A stretch of 64,000 nt of DNA from positions 13,814,832-13,878,831 of the forward strand of contig CM119267.1 in NCBI GenBank assembly GCA_051294375.1, in the 5' to 3' direction. Both the position numbers and the translations under genes were made by a program. Below, piece after piece: positions 1 to 11,300 of this stretch. This DNA comes from Paraspadella gotoi. Lineage: Eukaryota; Chaetognatha. Position 1 is the first letter of the stretch, and each line of letters begins with the position of its first letter. The notes beneath the pieces are model-generated. The model ran no database searches. It saw only the letters and a list, made by a program, of their open reading frames with translations, and had not been told where the DNA came from.

Positions 1-54
1 GGTTATAGAAGTTACGGACAGTCATCTTCAGCCCACGTAGCGCCTTATCCACAG
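1..54 (-). repeat. Truncated copy of dispersed repeat G
   Basis: The first ~54 bases match, with mismatches, the reverse complement of the repeat at 16,770-17,110, around the shared stretch CTTCAGCCCAC.TAGCGCCTT followed by ATCCACA. The element is cut by the window edge. Its nature is unknown; it is an interspersed repeat because it also lies far from the large duplicated block. Confidence 0.6.
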
Positions 55-307
55 TCCCATCCATTGGCGTTCAAATAGTGAAATATATTTTTTTGTTTTT
101 TCCTTTATTCTTTTCCACTCGTACGATTCCATCAAAACTTCATATCTAGCTTAATCACACACTTCCCTAGCCACACACATCCATCCATCCAATCACGAGT
201 AATTGGAGTTTTTTGGCTAAAGATGGGACGGACGCGATGGACATCGTTTTTTTTTTTTTTGCATAATTTATCATAATTCGATATTCTGACATGATATATA
301 ATGAATT
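55..307. other. Intergenic, no gene seen
   Basis: AT-rich sequence with homopolymer T runs. No coding or RNA signal is visible. Confidence 0.5.
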
Positions 308-627
308 ACCGCGACGCCGCCTGCCCCGTCCGCCGCTCCCCACTAGCCTTCCACTCCCGCGCTCCGCCCCGCCCCCCCGCCGGCCTCCGCCGACCCGACC
401 CCACCGCGCCCGCGCCGCCGCCCCGCGCCCTCCACCCCCACCCTCGCCACCGCCCACCACCCACCCCATCCGCCGCATCCGTCCACCCCACCACCACCCT
501 CCCACCACCGCCCGCCCCCCCCGCCCCCGCCCCTCCCCACACCCCCCCCCCCGCCGCCCCGCCCCCCCTCCGCGACCACCCCCCCCGCCCGCCCCCCCGC
601 CTCCCGCCCGCCCAAGATTGAGGGGGC
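308..627. other. C-rich, strand-asymmetric GC island
   Basis: About 320 bases made almost entirely of C and G, with C far in excess of G on the plus strand, set abruptly in AT-rich DNA. There is no fixed repeat unit. Long open frames on both strands (Pro/Arg/Ala-rich on plus, Gly/Arg-rich on minus) follow from composition and are not evidence of a gene. The minus strand carries many G3+ runs that could form G-quadruplexes; the plus strand could form i-motifs. A sequencing or consensus artefact is also possible. Confidence 0.6.
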
Positions 628-2171
628 GGGCCGACAAGTGAATTGAGGAATCTGCTTTATAAGCATTCCGACTAAATATTTTTAATTTTTCGGATACGCC
701 CATATTTATGCATATTACTTAACATAGAAAAAGTCAATTTTTTTAAAAAGTTGCTAAAAGAAAAAACAAATTTTAATCAAAAATTTCATTAAGTGAGCTA
801 AAAATTAAACTATTTTTTATACTAAAATTAAATTATAAGTTAACTATAACAGTTTTTGAGGATTTTGACCAACTTAACAGGAAATATAATTCTTTTAAAA
901 AACTTATTTCATTATAAATTTTTTGTAAGGAATTCAAATCTGCTTTTAAAAATAAGGGGAAAAAATTTAAAATTTTAACATTTTTTATGGTGACTATTAT
1001 TGGTGAGTATTATCTATATATATCTATCTATATATATATATCTATAAATATTAAATATGGGCGTATTTATTTAAAAATGTTCTCAGGTAAAAGACTGTTC
1101 ATGATCTACTATTCGAATTTTGATTCAACTTGATTTTAATATTTTTGCTACGCTTTACTGATCATAATTATTACTATTTGGCGTTATATTCTTTTATAAT
1201 AATTTCTTTAGGTCGAATTTCCCTACAAGTTTTTGCCATACGCAGCTATGGGCTTTATCGCCATATTTTTTTGTCCAATCGCATTTGAAATTTTAAATAT
1301 TGCAAGAATAACAAGCTATACCGAGATATGAATTTCGGTTATTTTTCGATTTATCACAAAGAAACTTAACTAGTCTTTTAGGTTTAATAATGACTATCTA
1401 AATGTATTTACAAGTTCTATTCGTTATCAGTGCTTGACTTATTGTTTTTTTACTGTATAAATTAAATAATAAAACAGTATTATTACTTTCTGAATTTTTA
1501 AATTTATTCCTATCTTAATAATTAAAGTTAGTGAAATTTAATTTTTTATTTATTTACAAAATTAATTGCCTACTGTTTGGCAATAGCGCTGATCGCCTGT
1601 GATGCATCTCACAAACTGGCTTCAGAGGAATCGAAACTTCAGCGGCTGCCTCAGACTACTTGCGTATTTATGTACTGCGATTCAGTCACACTTTAGCAAG
1701 GAAACAGATTTCCCATGGAATGAACGCGAAATGTCATGTTTTAACTGACCTGTTCGGCCATTGGGGATTGGATTTTTAAAAACAATGAATTGAGCCTGTG
1801 GCGGCTCTAATATTTAGTTTTCACTACGAGGCTAAAAATTTTAAATTACTTGGCGAACAAAATTTGCCAAGTATGAAAAAACTATGATCTGGTTCAAGAT
1901 GTAAGTCTCAGTTTTCTCTTGTTTTATTTATATATATCGCTCTTTGTCTGGTGTACGATGGGATGGAATTAAAAATAGCCGTGTTTGCCGAACTGGTACG
2001 AGAAAGAGAAGAAAGAGGGAAGTAAGAGAGCAAACCTGAGAAGTCGCCTTTTCACTGTTTAAGATCTTCCAAGTTGGTGATTTTTTTTCCTGCTTTTTAT
2101 ACATAAACGTTAAATAAATTTCTTCCGGCAAAAAAGAACGGCTATGGTTTTCGAATGTTATCACAACCACT
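628..2171. other. AT-rich intergenic DNA, no gene seen
   Basis: Strongly AT-rich. It contains a short (TATC/TATA) microsatellite at about 1,010-1,048. Around 1,590-1,760 base composition is more balanced but no open frame of interest is present. Confidence 0.5.
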
Positions 2172-2236
2172 CTTAACCCTAACTAGTAACTACCCTTAAC
2201 CATCCCTAACCCTAAATACCTCTAATCTTAACCAAA
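2172..2236. repeat. Degenerate telomere-like (CCCTAA) tract
   Basis: A run of imperfect CCTAAC/CCCTTAACC units, several of them exact CCCTAA. Similar tracts lie at 3,280-3,347 and 21,641-21,790. It resembles interstitial telomeric sequence or a minisatellite derived from it; the units are too irregular to be a working telomere. Confidence 0.55.
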
Positions 2237-2360
2237 CTTTATCGGAGTTGGATAATATATGGATATTAAGGGGAAAAAAATATTGTACAGAAGTCTTGAT
2301 TTTAGAAAATGCTCTGTTTCTGACTGAGAATCGGTTCTGACTAATTCACTGAATCAAATT

Positions 2361-2466
2361 CTATGAAATTGGTACAACCAATATAAAAATTATCCATTCA
2401 TTTAATAAATAAGCTATCTTGCCCCTGACTTTGGACAGGCTTTGGTGGTTTAAGGCCTCCATCACT
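2361..2466 (-). repeat. Dispersed short repeat R, copy 1
   Basis: Reverse-complement copy of a ~150-bp repeat also found at 9,590-9,756, 11,318-11,465 and 62,080-62,128. Its core reads TGGAGGCCTTAAACCACC then AAAGCCTGTCCAAAGTC, followed by an AT-rich arm ending near TTGGT(A)C.ACCAAT. No coding potential; probably a SINE- or MITE-like element. Confidence 0.75.
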
Positions 2467-3279
2467 ATATGATTTTGCATACAGTATCACAATGGGACTA
2501 TCGAGGCGATTTTCAATATTTTACCCTTGAGCTAAGATACAGGGCCTTGGGTATCACCCGACGGGGGCAAAAAATTACAATTTTTTTTATTTGAAAAAAA
2601 GATTTTTGAAGCGAGTAAAAAAATAACTGATTGGGTCGGTTCCAGTCGGCGAAAGTAAAATAGTGCCGAAAAGGTAGTTGCGGGAATTGTGGCTACGAAG
2701 GTTTCGTAGCCACGGGGTGTGGTCATTATTTTTAGCGGTAGCTAAGGAGGCCAGTTACTGACACTCTCTCTCTCTCTTACTTACTTTATCTGTGCCGTGC
2801 TCTCTTTTTAGTCTCGTCTTATGATCTTCCATGGTCAACATCTTTATCACATTGTTATTCGCCAATAAAATATGATTATGACCGCTACAGTACAGAATGA
2901 TCTTTTTAGCAACTTAACGTCCATTTTTTTCACGATCGCATGAACTACTTGCATCGAGAGAAATATTTTCGTAAAAGCTTAATTTTAAGAGGCAGATAAG
3001 TCGGCGCTACACATTCAGCAGTTTCACCACGTCACTCGGTCTTGGCAATAGAGACAGTATTGAATACTCTTCAATCTTCATGTATAGGCAGATGACAACT
3101 TCGGAGCTTGAACCTCGGCCCTATAGATGGCCCAGCTTATTTTTACATTCGCCGACCGGGATTTTGCGGTCGGTTATTTTTTTTTTTCGCTTATTATGAG
3201 CGACTTATATAAAAATCTCGCTACGCAAAAAATAAAAATAAGATACTGGTAAGGGTAGAAAAACTTTTTATTACAAATT
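2467..3279. other. Intergenic, no gene seen
   Basis: Mixed AT-rich sequence with a short (CT)n tract at 2,764-2,778. Short open frames here show no recognisable protein features. Confidence 0.45.
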
Positions 3280-3347
3280 CCTAACTACCCCTAACCCTAA
3301 CCACCCCTAATCCCTAACCAACCGTAACCCAATTGCTAACCGTTTAA
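3280..3347. repeat. Degenerate telomere-like (CCCTAA) tract
   Basis: Second irregular tract of CCTAACTACCC / CCTAACCCTAACC units, in the same orientation as the one at 2,172-2,236. Confidence 0.55.
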
Positions 3348-3509
3348 AATATATAATATAAAAATAGTGTTTTTCCTTTCCTTATTTGTTTACATACGAG
3401 TTTTATTTAAAAAAAACAAATTTCGGATATGTTTCGGCTTCAATGTAAATTTTCTTCAGCTCAAAAACGAATTGATTTTTAAAAAGAATATTTTTACAGA
3501 CTAAAATTT

Positions 3510-3511
<2 letters not shown>

Positions 3512-3549
<38 letters not shown>
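3512..3549. repeat. (GA)n microsatellite
   Basis: Uninterrupted GA dinucleotide run of about 38 bases. This is the first of many GA/CT tracts in the window. Confidence 0.9.
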
Positions 3550-3552
<3 letters not shown>

Positions 3553-4720
3553 AAAAAGTTAGAAGGCTTACATTAAAGCTGAAACATGTCCGCAATTTGT
3601 TTCTTTATAAAACTCATACGTAAACAAACAATTCATTTTCAACCTCAAACATAAAAATAGCAATTAAAATAAATTTAAAACAATTATTATTATAAAATTA
3701 TAAAATTTGTATTACTCAACAAAAAATATATATATTATTGCGCAAAGTGAGACTCGATGGCCCTATAGATGACGCAATGGTCCATTCAGCTACTATTATT
3801 AGTAGTAGTTAGTCTTAAGCATCAATTCTTTCTACGAAATATAATTACCTAACCTATGCCGGTAATCTACTTTTAAGCGAAAACTCGTCATGTCTTAATA
3901 AAAACGTACTTAAGAAAAAAAAGGCGTTTTCATTTTTAGCTAGCTGTAATGTCGGTGCAAAATCGGCCAATGTTCTTAGAAAGCAATATTGAAAGTTGTA
4001 CGAAAGATGTTATTTTCTTGATTTGTGATACAAAGACATTGACATTGCATTAGTAAATCAAATAGTGGCATTTAGTTCAGAACGAGCTTATTTGTACTTG
4101 CAGTATAATGACAAATATTTTTAGACATTTCAGAGAGATCGAATTTTATTTAAGTGATCAATTATACAATGTAAGTACATTTTAAAGCTACGTGCCCGAA
4201 ATATTCGCTCTTTGAAATGTATTTAATATTTTTGGTTATCTTAAATCATTTTGCAGGTTGATTATGACGTCTCAACAAAAATTGCAATGCCAGAGAATTT
4301 CAGATGAATAACAACAAAACCCAGGGTATAATTTAAGAATAATTGATATCCAGTGCAAAAAGGTATGCTTCGTGATGCATTTAAACTTTAGGGGTATGAT
4401 TTTGCTAACTTACTACTTAACATCAGACTATTCCACTTTTTAAAAAAAATACCAATTCCTTTCTATGTCTAGACTATTCAGGGATTGAAGTATCAGTACA
4501 TTAATAAGTACTTTTCGCTTTTTCATAACGATAATTATGAGGGTATTCAGTGCGAGTTAAATTGAATATTTCGAGTTAACTATAGTTTTTCTGATTTTCT
4601 AGACTTATTGATATTGCAAAAATTGTTCTCAATTAATGTACAGACGTCAATAAGAACCGTTATTGATTTGTTAAAACCTATCGGGACGAGAGTATGATGT
4701 GATACTTTTTGGTGGATATA
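3550..4720. other. AT-rich intergenic DNA, no gene seen
   Basis: No coding frame, RNA gene or mobile-element signature could be recognised. Confidence 0.45.
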
Positions 4721-4721
4721 A

Positions 4722-5701
4722 TTTATTTTTTTCTGTTTCGTATTCATGCATTAAATACCAGTCAGATACACAAGGACAGCTATTCCTCATTCTCATTTTA
4801 AAAGAAATAAATTTCATACTCGGTTTGAAAAGCCATATTATATTATCGTGATAATGATTTGTTAATTGGGTTGTCGTGTGTTCTGCCTGGTAAAAAGCTA
4901 ACGCCCAAAAAATAATCTTGTGTAGAATTAAAAATAAAATCACAGGTTTTGTTTTAAAGTGTCCGGATAGAAATTTAGTAGATCTTGATGCCTATACTGC
5001 CACCCTGATGCTTCATAATATTTGAGAATTTTTTTCAATAATTCCAGAGCCGGAAAGCATTAGGCCGGAACAGGTTTAGGTAGAAATTTTTCTACTCATC
5101 AAAACTTAAAAAGGAAATTCAAGCATTTATGAAAAAATATTTTTGTTAAAAGCAATTTGGTGCCAGATGCTTATTACCAGAAGCATTCGGTAAAGCACGG
5201 GGTGCAGCATTGCATTAAATTTTTTTTATATAATTGTTGACTCTATTCTCTAATATTGGGGTTTTTATCGTATTCCATCGTTAGTATTGCACTAGCGGAA
5301 GAAGTCATTGCAAGGAATTAAACAAAACAAAAAAACGCCCGTTTCACTCACACACTTCTGGCCATTTCCAGAAGATAATCACAAATCACAATTTATATGT
5401 TAACTCTGGGAGCTGTAAATATTACAGTTCCTTAAACATTAATGCTGCGAAGAAGGGTTTTTCTCTAAGGTGGATCACATTTTGGTGATTTCGGGGAGCA
5501 ACGACCAAATCACAAAACTTAAAAAAGAAATAACTTAAACGCGTCGAAGATAATAAATCTGTGTTAGTGGGCCAGTTAACATGGCTTAATGAGAGAATCA
5601 TGAGGTTTTTTGATGTCACGTCTGAACAATGAAATTTAAAACAATTCTTATAGCAACAAACGATAAATTCTGACTAAAAATTGATTTATATGTTACAAAA
5701 A
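4722..5701 (-). other. Possible 3' UTR of the SLC6 gene
   Basis: This region follows the stop codon at 5,702. Read on the minus strand, the first AATAAA hexamer after the stop is near 4,727-4,722, almost 1 kb downstream; no closer canonical hexamer was seen. A long 3' UTR ending just past 4,722 is therefore possible, but a variant poly(A) signal nearer the stop cannot be excluded. No other gene is visible here. Confidence 0.25.
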
Positions 5702-8360
5702 TCATACAAAGGTCACGGTTTCATCTTGTAGAACGATTCCCCAAGATTGAAACATTTTAAATTTCGCCAACCGATTTTTTCCTTTGTTACCGACGTTATG
5801 TCTCGATCTCTTCGATTGCGACTTGTCTTCGTCCTTGCCGGAGTCGCCTTCTTGTCCAGAAGCGGCGCCGTTGACCAAGCTGCTTTCGTCGATGGCCTCG
5901 TCATCATCCTCGACTTCGTCGTCGCAGGCCTCGTCGTCGTCGCCGTCTGTCGACGCCGACTCGATCCTGATTATGTCGTCGAGGATGTGCCGGGTGCTGA
6001 TGCCGACGTTACACTCGCGAGAAGGGGCGTCGCTGCGCGCGACATCCGGCCCTTCGTCCGGATCAGAGTTGTGGTGTAATTCCTCCATCGAAGAGTCGAG
6101 ATCTTCAGTTGATCTCTTTTGGCGAAGGCAGACGTGTTTCCGTCGATCGCGCGGATCCGCCGGGGGAAAGGAGAACTGGGATATTTCCGAGGCGGCCACT
6201 TTGTACGGCGAATGACCTTTGAAGCGTGAGGATTTGCCTCCTTGGACCAAGGCGTTGGGCGTGCCGCTGGCGATTTGCAGAGCCTCGGGACTGCCGCCTT
6301 GCGGAACGTGCCCGTCGTAGGAGCAAAGAATGCGTAAGTGGTGTTTGTTTCTCTCTTCGTCCGTTCTAGGCGACTCCAGCTCCGCCGCCTCTTCCAACTT
6401 TTCGAGCGGCGCCCTTGCGGTGGATGACCTCTTTTTGATCCGCCGGGCTTCCGGCGATTGGCATTCGTGAACGATGACTGTAGCGCTTCGTGCTGGGTCG
6501 GTCATTGTCTTGTGAGCGTCCTCTATTTCTCGAACCCAACGAACGCATTCCCACTTGTGGTGCATTTCTTGCTCCCTAACGTCGGAGGGATTTTCCTTGG
6601 GGTTCTCCTCGATAACGTCGTCGTCGTTGCTCGGTTGCGCGTTCGTGCGCAGCTCCTGCATTTCGATGTTTTCGACGGGGTTGTGGTTGTCGTCCTTTTT
6701 GTCGTCAGACGGAGGATTTCCGTCTTCTTCCTCCTCCTCCACGCTTTCGTACTCATACTCCCACTCCTCGAACTCCTCCTCGTCGAAGCAGCAGGAGCAG
6801 CATCTGCAGCTGGCGAAGTAGGTGTTGCAGAACCCTTCCAACTTTTCCCTCGACTCTCTTTTCCTTTGTTCCCGTTCTTTTATTTTGTTTAACTCCTTCT
6901 CACTCAATGCTAGTGCCTTCCCGTATGCTTCCAGATGAATTTCCCAAGGTTTTTTCGGTCTGACGGGCTCAGGTTTGATTCTCACAGGAATTCCAAGTTG
7001 TTCCCTCGCCTCGGCGTCGGCCTCTTCGTCCTGAGCCGCCCAGTAGGGACTCGGGGATGTTATTGCCTTGATTCGCTGACATAGAGTGCCTTTGACCCTA
7101 GCCAGCGAAAGCACGACCCCCACTGGTAAAACGAGTACGAAACAACAGAAAAAAAACCAACCAAGCTCGTCTATCCAGAAAGGATACTCGTAGTACCTAC
7201 TGAAGTTGCAAATTGTTTGTCGGAATGGGTTGTAAGTACTTATTGCGAAAAGGAGCATCATGACTAGAATTACCGGAGTCACTAGAGCTCCCACAGTCAG
7301 GATCACAATAGCTTGCTTCCACAATTTTTCCCAGTGAACGTAAGATCTGGTTATTGAGCTAAGCAACGGTTTTATGTCTGAACGCATGTAGCGAAACGTG
7401 TAGGCAGTGAGCAGTGATATGCATTCTGACAGCGTGACGCAGAAAGTCGGATAGAAGGTGTACATGTCGGCGATGATGAAAATGACGAGGATGAGGCGTG
7501 AGAAGGCGTAACCCAATCCCGTGATGACGCTGAATCCCATTATATAGAACGCGCCGAGTGTGAATATCGTTATGAAAACGGTGAACAAAAAATAGTCCCT
7601 GGTGAATCGTTTCTTGAGATAGTCTATTAACGTATCCGTGGTAATCATGGCCTGATTCAATCCGAAGCAGAATATCATCAGGTAGTAGAGAAAGCTCCAC
7701 ATTTGCGGAAACGGATGTTTCGACAGCGCTTCGGCGAAAACGACGAAGGCCACGTCCGGTCCCGAACTGGCATAGAACGAGACAGGCAGCCCGTGGTCGT
7801 GACTAAGGAACCCGATGGCGCCAAAGACCGTCATGGCGGCGACAATGTTGCAGAAGAAGTCCCAACCTAAAGACACGAACGTATCCGTGACGAAGTCGTA
7901 GTTCCACGTGTTGTAAGACCCTAGAAGGATAAGGGAACCCAGCGACAACCCTAGCGAAGAGAAGACGTGAACGCCCGCGGCGTACCACGTCTTAGGGTGA
8001 TAGAGTTTGCGGAAATCCGGCGAGAGGAGCGCCGCAAGTCCGTAGCCGCTTCCGGGTCGGGAGACGGAGAGAAAGAAGATGGTCAGCATGATGAAGTAGG
8101 GGACTATGGCTGTGAAATAGATGACCTTGGAAAACGTCCTGATGCCCTTTATGAGGCAGGCGGCAACGACGCCTGTGGAAGCGATGAAGCAGATGGCTAG
8201 GTGCCAGCGCGGCGTGTCCCCCGCGGGCGGATCCTCGGTAAACGAATCTGCCACCTCCATCACGTAGTTTTGCCAGTATTCCTCGACGGGCGTCAACACG
8301 GAAATGTTCATCAATGATTGACGCGTCGTACAGTTCCATGGATCTTTGTGAAAATCACCA
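5702..8360 (-). CDS. SLC6 gene, coding exon 3 (TM4-TM12 and acidic C-tail)
   Basis: Residues 269-1154; acceptor TTATCAACAG|TGGTGA, stop TGA at 5,704-5,702. Two more loop-2 sequons (N278, N287) precede PVEEYW. TM4 ~320-338, TM5 ~347-367, TM6 ~395-416, TM7 ~437-455, TM8 ~490-514, TM9 ~526-546, TM10 ~568-592, TM11 ~617-641, TM12 ~667-690. The usual TM8 sodium-2 pair (D-S or T-S after GL) is N504-Q505. The tail holds a charged helix (KELNKIKEREQRKR), a cysteine cluster (ASCRCCSCCF, possible palmitoylation), runs of Glu/Asp, and ends in TFV, which fits a class I PDZ ligand. A single 2.66-kb exon for nine TM segments plus the tail suggests intron loss. Confidence 0.95.
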
Positions 8361-11300
8361 CTGTTGATAAAAATGAAAATTATACATCATTACGTGTTAA
8401 AAAATTCTCATCCATTTTCTTAGCATACGAGAATAGAAATCAAACGTTTCAAGCCAACATTCTCCTTCATCAATTTCTTCATATTAAAAAATAATCTATG
8501 AAATGTGTACAACTAAATTACAAATATAAAAATTATCCATTTTTTCAATGAACAAGCTATTTTTTTTCAAGATGGCCGTTCGCCTTTCCTCTCCCTTTTA
8601 TTTGGTTTTCTCCTCATGCCCGAATATACTTTTCCTTTCTTTTTTCTTCGAAGGGGACCAAAGTCTGAGAAGAAATCACCAATGTGGCGTTGATTAATTA
8701 ACTCGAAGAAAATAAAAAGAAAAAAACTTAAAAGTAAAATGATCTCACCAGACGTTACTATCAAAGAAAATTAATAAAAAAATCCAAAAAAACACGATTG
8801 ATGCGATAATGAATTATTCATGTAATAGTAATTGACTGATGTAATAGTAATTGATTGATTGATATAATAATAATTGATTGATGTAATAGTTATTGATTTA
8901 TTGATGTAATAGCTATTGATTGCTTGATGTAATAGTAATTGATTGATTGGTATAATAATGATTGATTGATTGATGTAATAGTAATTGATTGATTGATTGA
9001 TGTAATAGTAATTGATTGATTAATGTAATAGTAATTGATTGATTGATGTAATAGTAATTGGTTATTGATGTAATGATAACTAAATATTGATGCGATGATA
9101 ACCAAATGATTGATGCGATAATAACCAAATGATGGATGCAATGATAACCAAATTATTGATGCGATAACAGTCATTCATTGATGCTATGATAATTATTCAT
9201 TGATGCAATGATAGTCATTCATTGATCTGATGTTAATCATTCATTGATGCAATGATAGTCATACATTGATGCGATGATAGTCGTTTATTGATGCAATCAT
9301 ACAATCATTCATTGACGCGATGAGTCATTTATTGTAAATGCGTATATGAGTGAGAGAGAGAAGAAAAAAAAAGATAGAGAGAAGCTGGACAGCCGTTGGA
9401 CAGCCGTTGCAGAGTGAACTTGTTTTTAGACGTATCAGAAAAAGCTGCGACGGAATAAAAGAGAGCGATATTTATATAATACTTAAGGGACTGGTCCTTT
9501 CATACAATTAAAACATTCTTTAAAATATTTTCCACTTCATTGATCGGGAAGCCAGGTACTCTGGGAGTGAATAAATGAGATTGTGAGAGAGTCTTGATTA
9601 AAAGCTCGCAGGGACCTGGTATGTCATTATCTTGTAAGAGTGATGGAGGCCTTAAACCATTAAAGCCTGTCCAAAGTCAAGGGCAAAATAGCTTATTTAT
9701 TAAAAGAATAAATAATTTTTATATTGGTTGTACCAATTTCATAAAATTCAGCTCCTTGTATTTTGATGCTAGTGCGGAGTACAATAAGTATTCCTCGATC
9801 TAATACTTAAGAGTATGGTCTTTTCATACAATTGAAACATTTTTTAAAATATTTTTCACTTCATTGATAGGGAAGCCAGGTACTCTGGGAGTGAGACGCA
9901 GAGACAGCTCACGCTTAATTTCCTTCCCACCTGACTTATGATCATTTTTACTTCACTCATCGCCATATTTGATTCATAATGTTTTAGCTATAGTTGTTGT
10001 TTGGTACTCGGAGGCCTAAGGTACTGTCTCCATGAGTGTCAACCGCCCAAAAGAAGGGCAATAGGGTCAGGAAAAGAAAAAATCTGACAAAAAGTCCAGA
10101 AAAATGCTTACAAAAAATTGCAGTAGCGTTATGTTAAGAGCCTTGATTACCTTACGAATGTACATAATGAGCTTTAACAATAGATATTCATTATCTACAG
10201 AAAAAGAATAATATTTCTGACCCATTAGTAAATATTTTTTTATCTGGGAATAGTAAAAATGTGTAAATGAATTATGATACTAGAATTACAAAGTAATTTT
10301 TTATTTTTATATATATTTGAACTTACTCATTGTAATAAACTATCATCATCAACAGCAAATATTTTTAAAAATATTTTTTAAAAGAGCAATCTTTTGCCAA
10401 TATGCATGATAAATTTGGCTGCTTAATATGCAAGAATAATATGCTTAATTAATTTTTAATTATTGAAAAAGATAGAATAATTCAATTTTTGAAAAAAACA
10501 TTTTTGTGTTCAGAATTTTAGATCTAGACTATGAACCAAAATTTTGCATTTTGAAAAATATCAGATTCAAAGCATTCAATTTTGGAAAAATCTGATGTTT
10601 TTCGTTTTTTGATATCTTTATTTTTTATACAAAACTAAAATTCTGAATGACCATTGGTCAAGTCAAATATTTTTTTCTAAATCTTTAAAGAAGTAAAGCT
10701 TTGCTCATATTAAGAATATTAGATGTTTTATATAAAAAATAAATGATAAAAGCTTAAAATAAAATTTAAAAAATATATGTTTGTATTTCTATCTATTTAA
10801 AATTATAATATGATAAACAAGCAGTGGGTCAAGCTTTTTGTTTCAGTTAAACATAATGAAAAATGAATATTTTTTTTCCACAGACAAAAAGGTAGACATC
10901 CAAACTTTTTATATTAAACTGAAAATAACTTTTAATTTATAATTTTACATATTTAAAATAATATTTTATCATGCTTCTATATGTATTTTTGATTGTTTTT
11001 TACTTTAACTAAAAATACATAAAAATTTATTTAGTAAAAAAGCTTTATTGGTAATCAAAATGTAATTCAGTCTTTCCTTTTTCCAAATCCGAATGAATAA
11101 CAAAAAAATTCATATGCCTTCATTAAAATTTTTAACTCCGAAAACTGTTATACTTTTAACTAGGTTTTAAACAAATCCTGTCTTAACATTTTTGAATAAA
11201 ATTTATAGAAACTAGTTCAGAAAGGTGTCCCATAATTAGGGCTTTAATTTGATACCTTGCCCACCATCCTATCTTTTTTCTTTTAAAAGTTATGCAAAAA

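Noticed and set aside
167-703. Long Gly/Arg-rich and Pro/Arg-rich open frames on both strands at the C-rich island
   Set aside because: They follow from extreme base composition and exist in several frames at once; no motif or splice support.
4671-5619. Short open frames of 65-90 codons downstream of the SLC6 stop
   Set aside because: AT-rich, no motif, and within the likely 3' UTR.
5713-8339. Many open frames on the plus strand and other minus frames across SLC6 exon 3
   Set aside because: Shadows of the GC-rich exon; only the SLC6 frame gives recognisable transmembrane and family motifs.
8797-9335. Regularly spaced repeats resembling a CRISPR array
   Set aside because: The units are contiguous and degenerate, with no unique spacers; a eukaryotic minisatellite.
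9478-9894. A small LTR (TRIM-like) retrotransposon
   Set aside because: The direct repeats do not start TG or end CA, and no primer-binding site or polypurine tract was seen.
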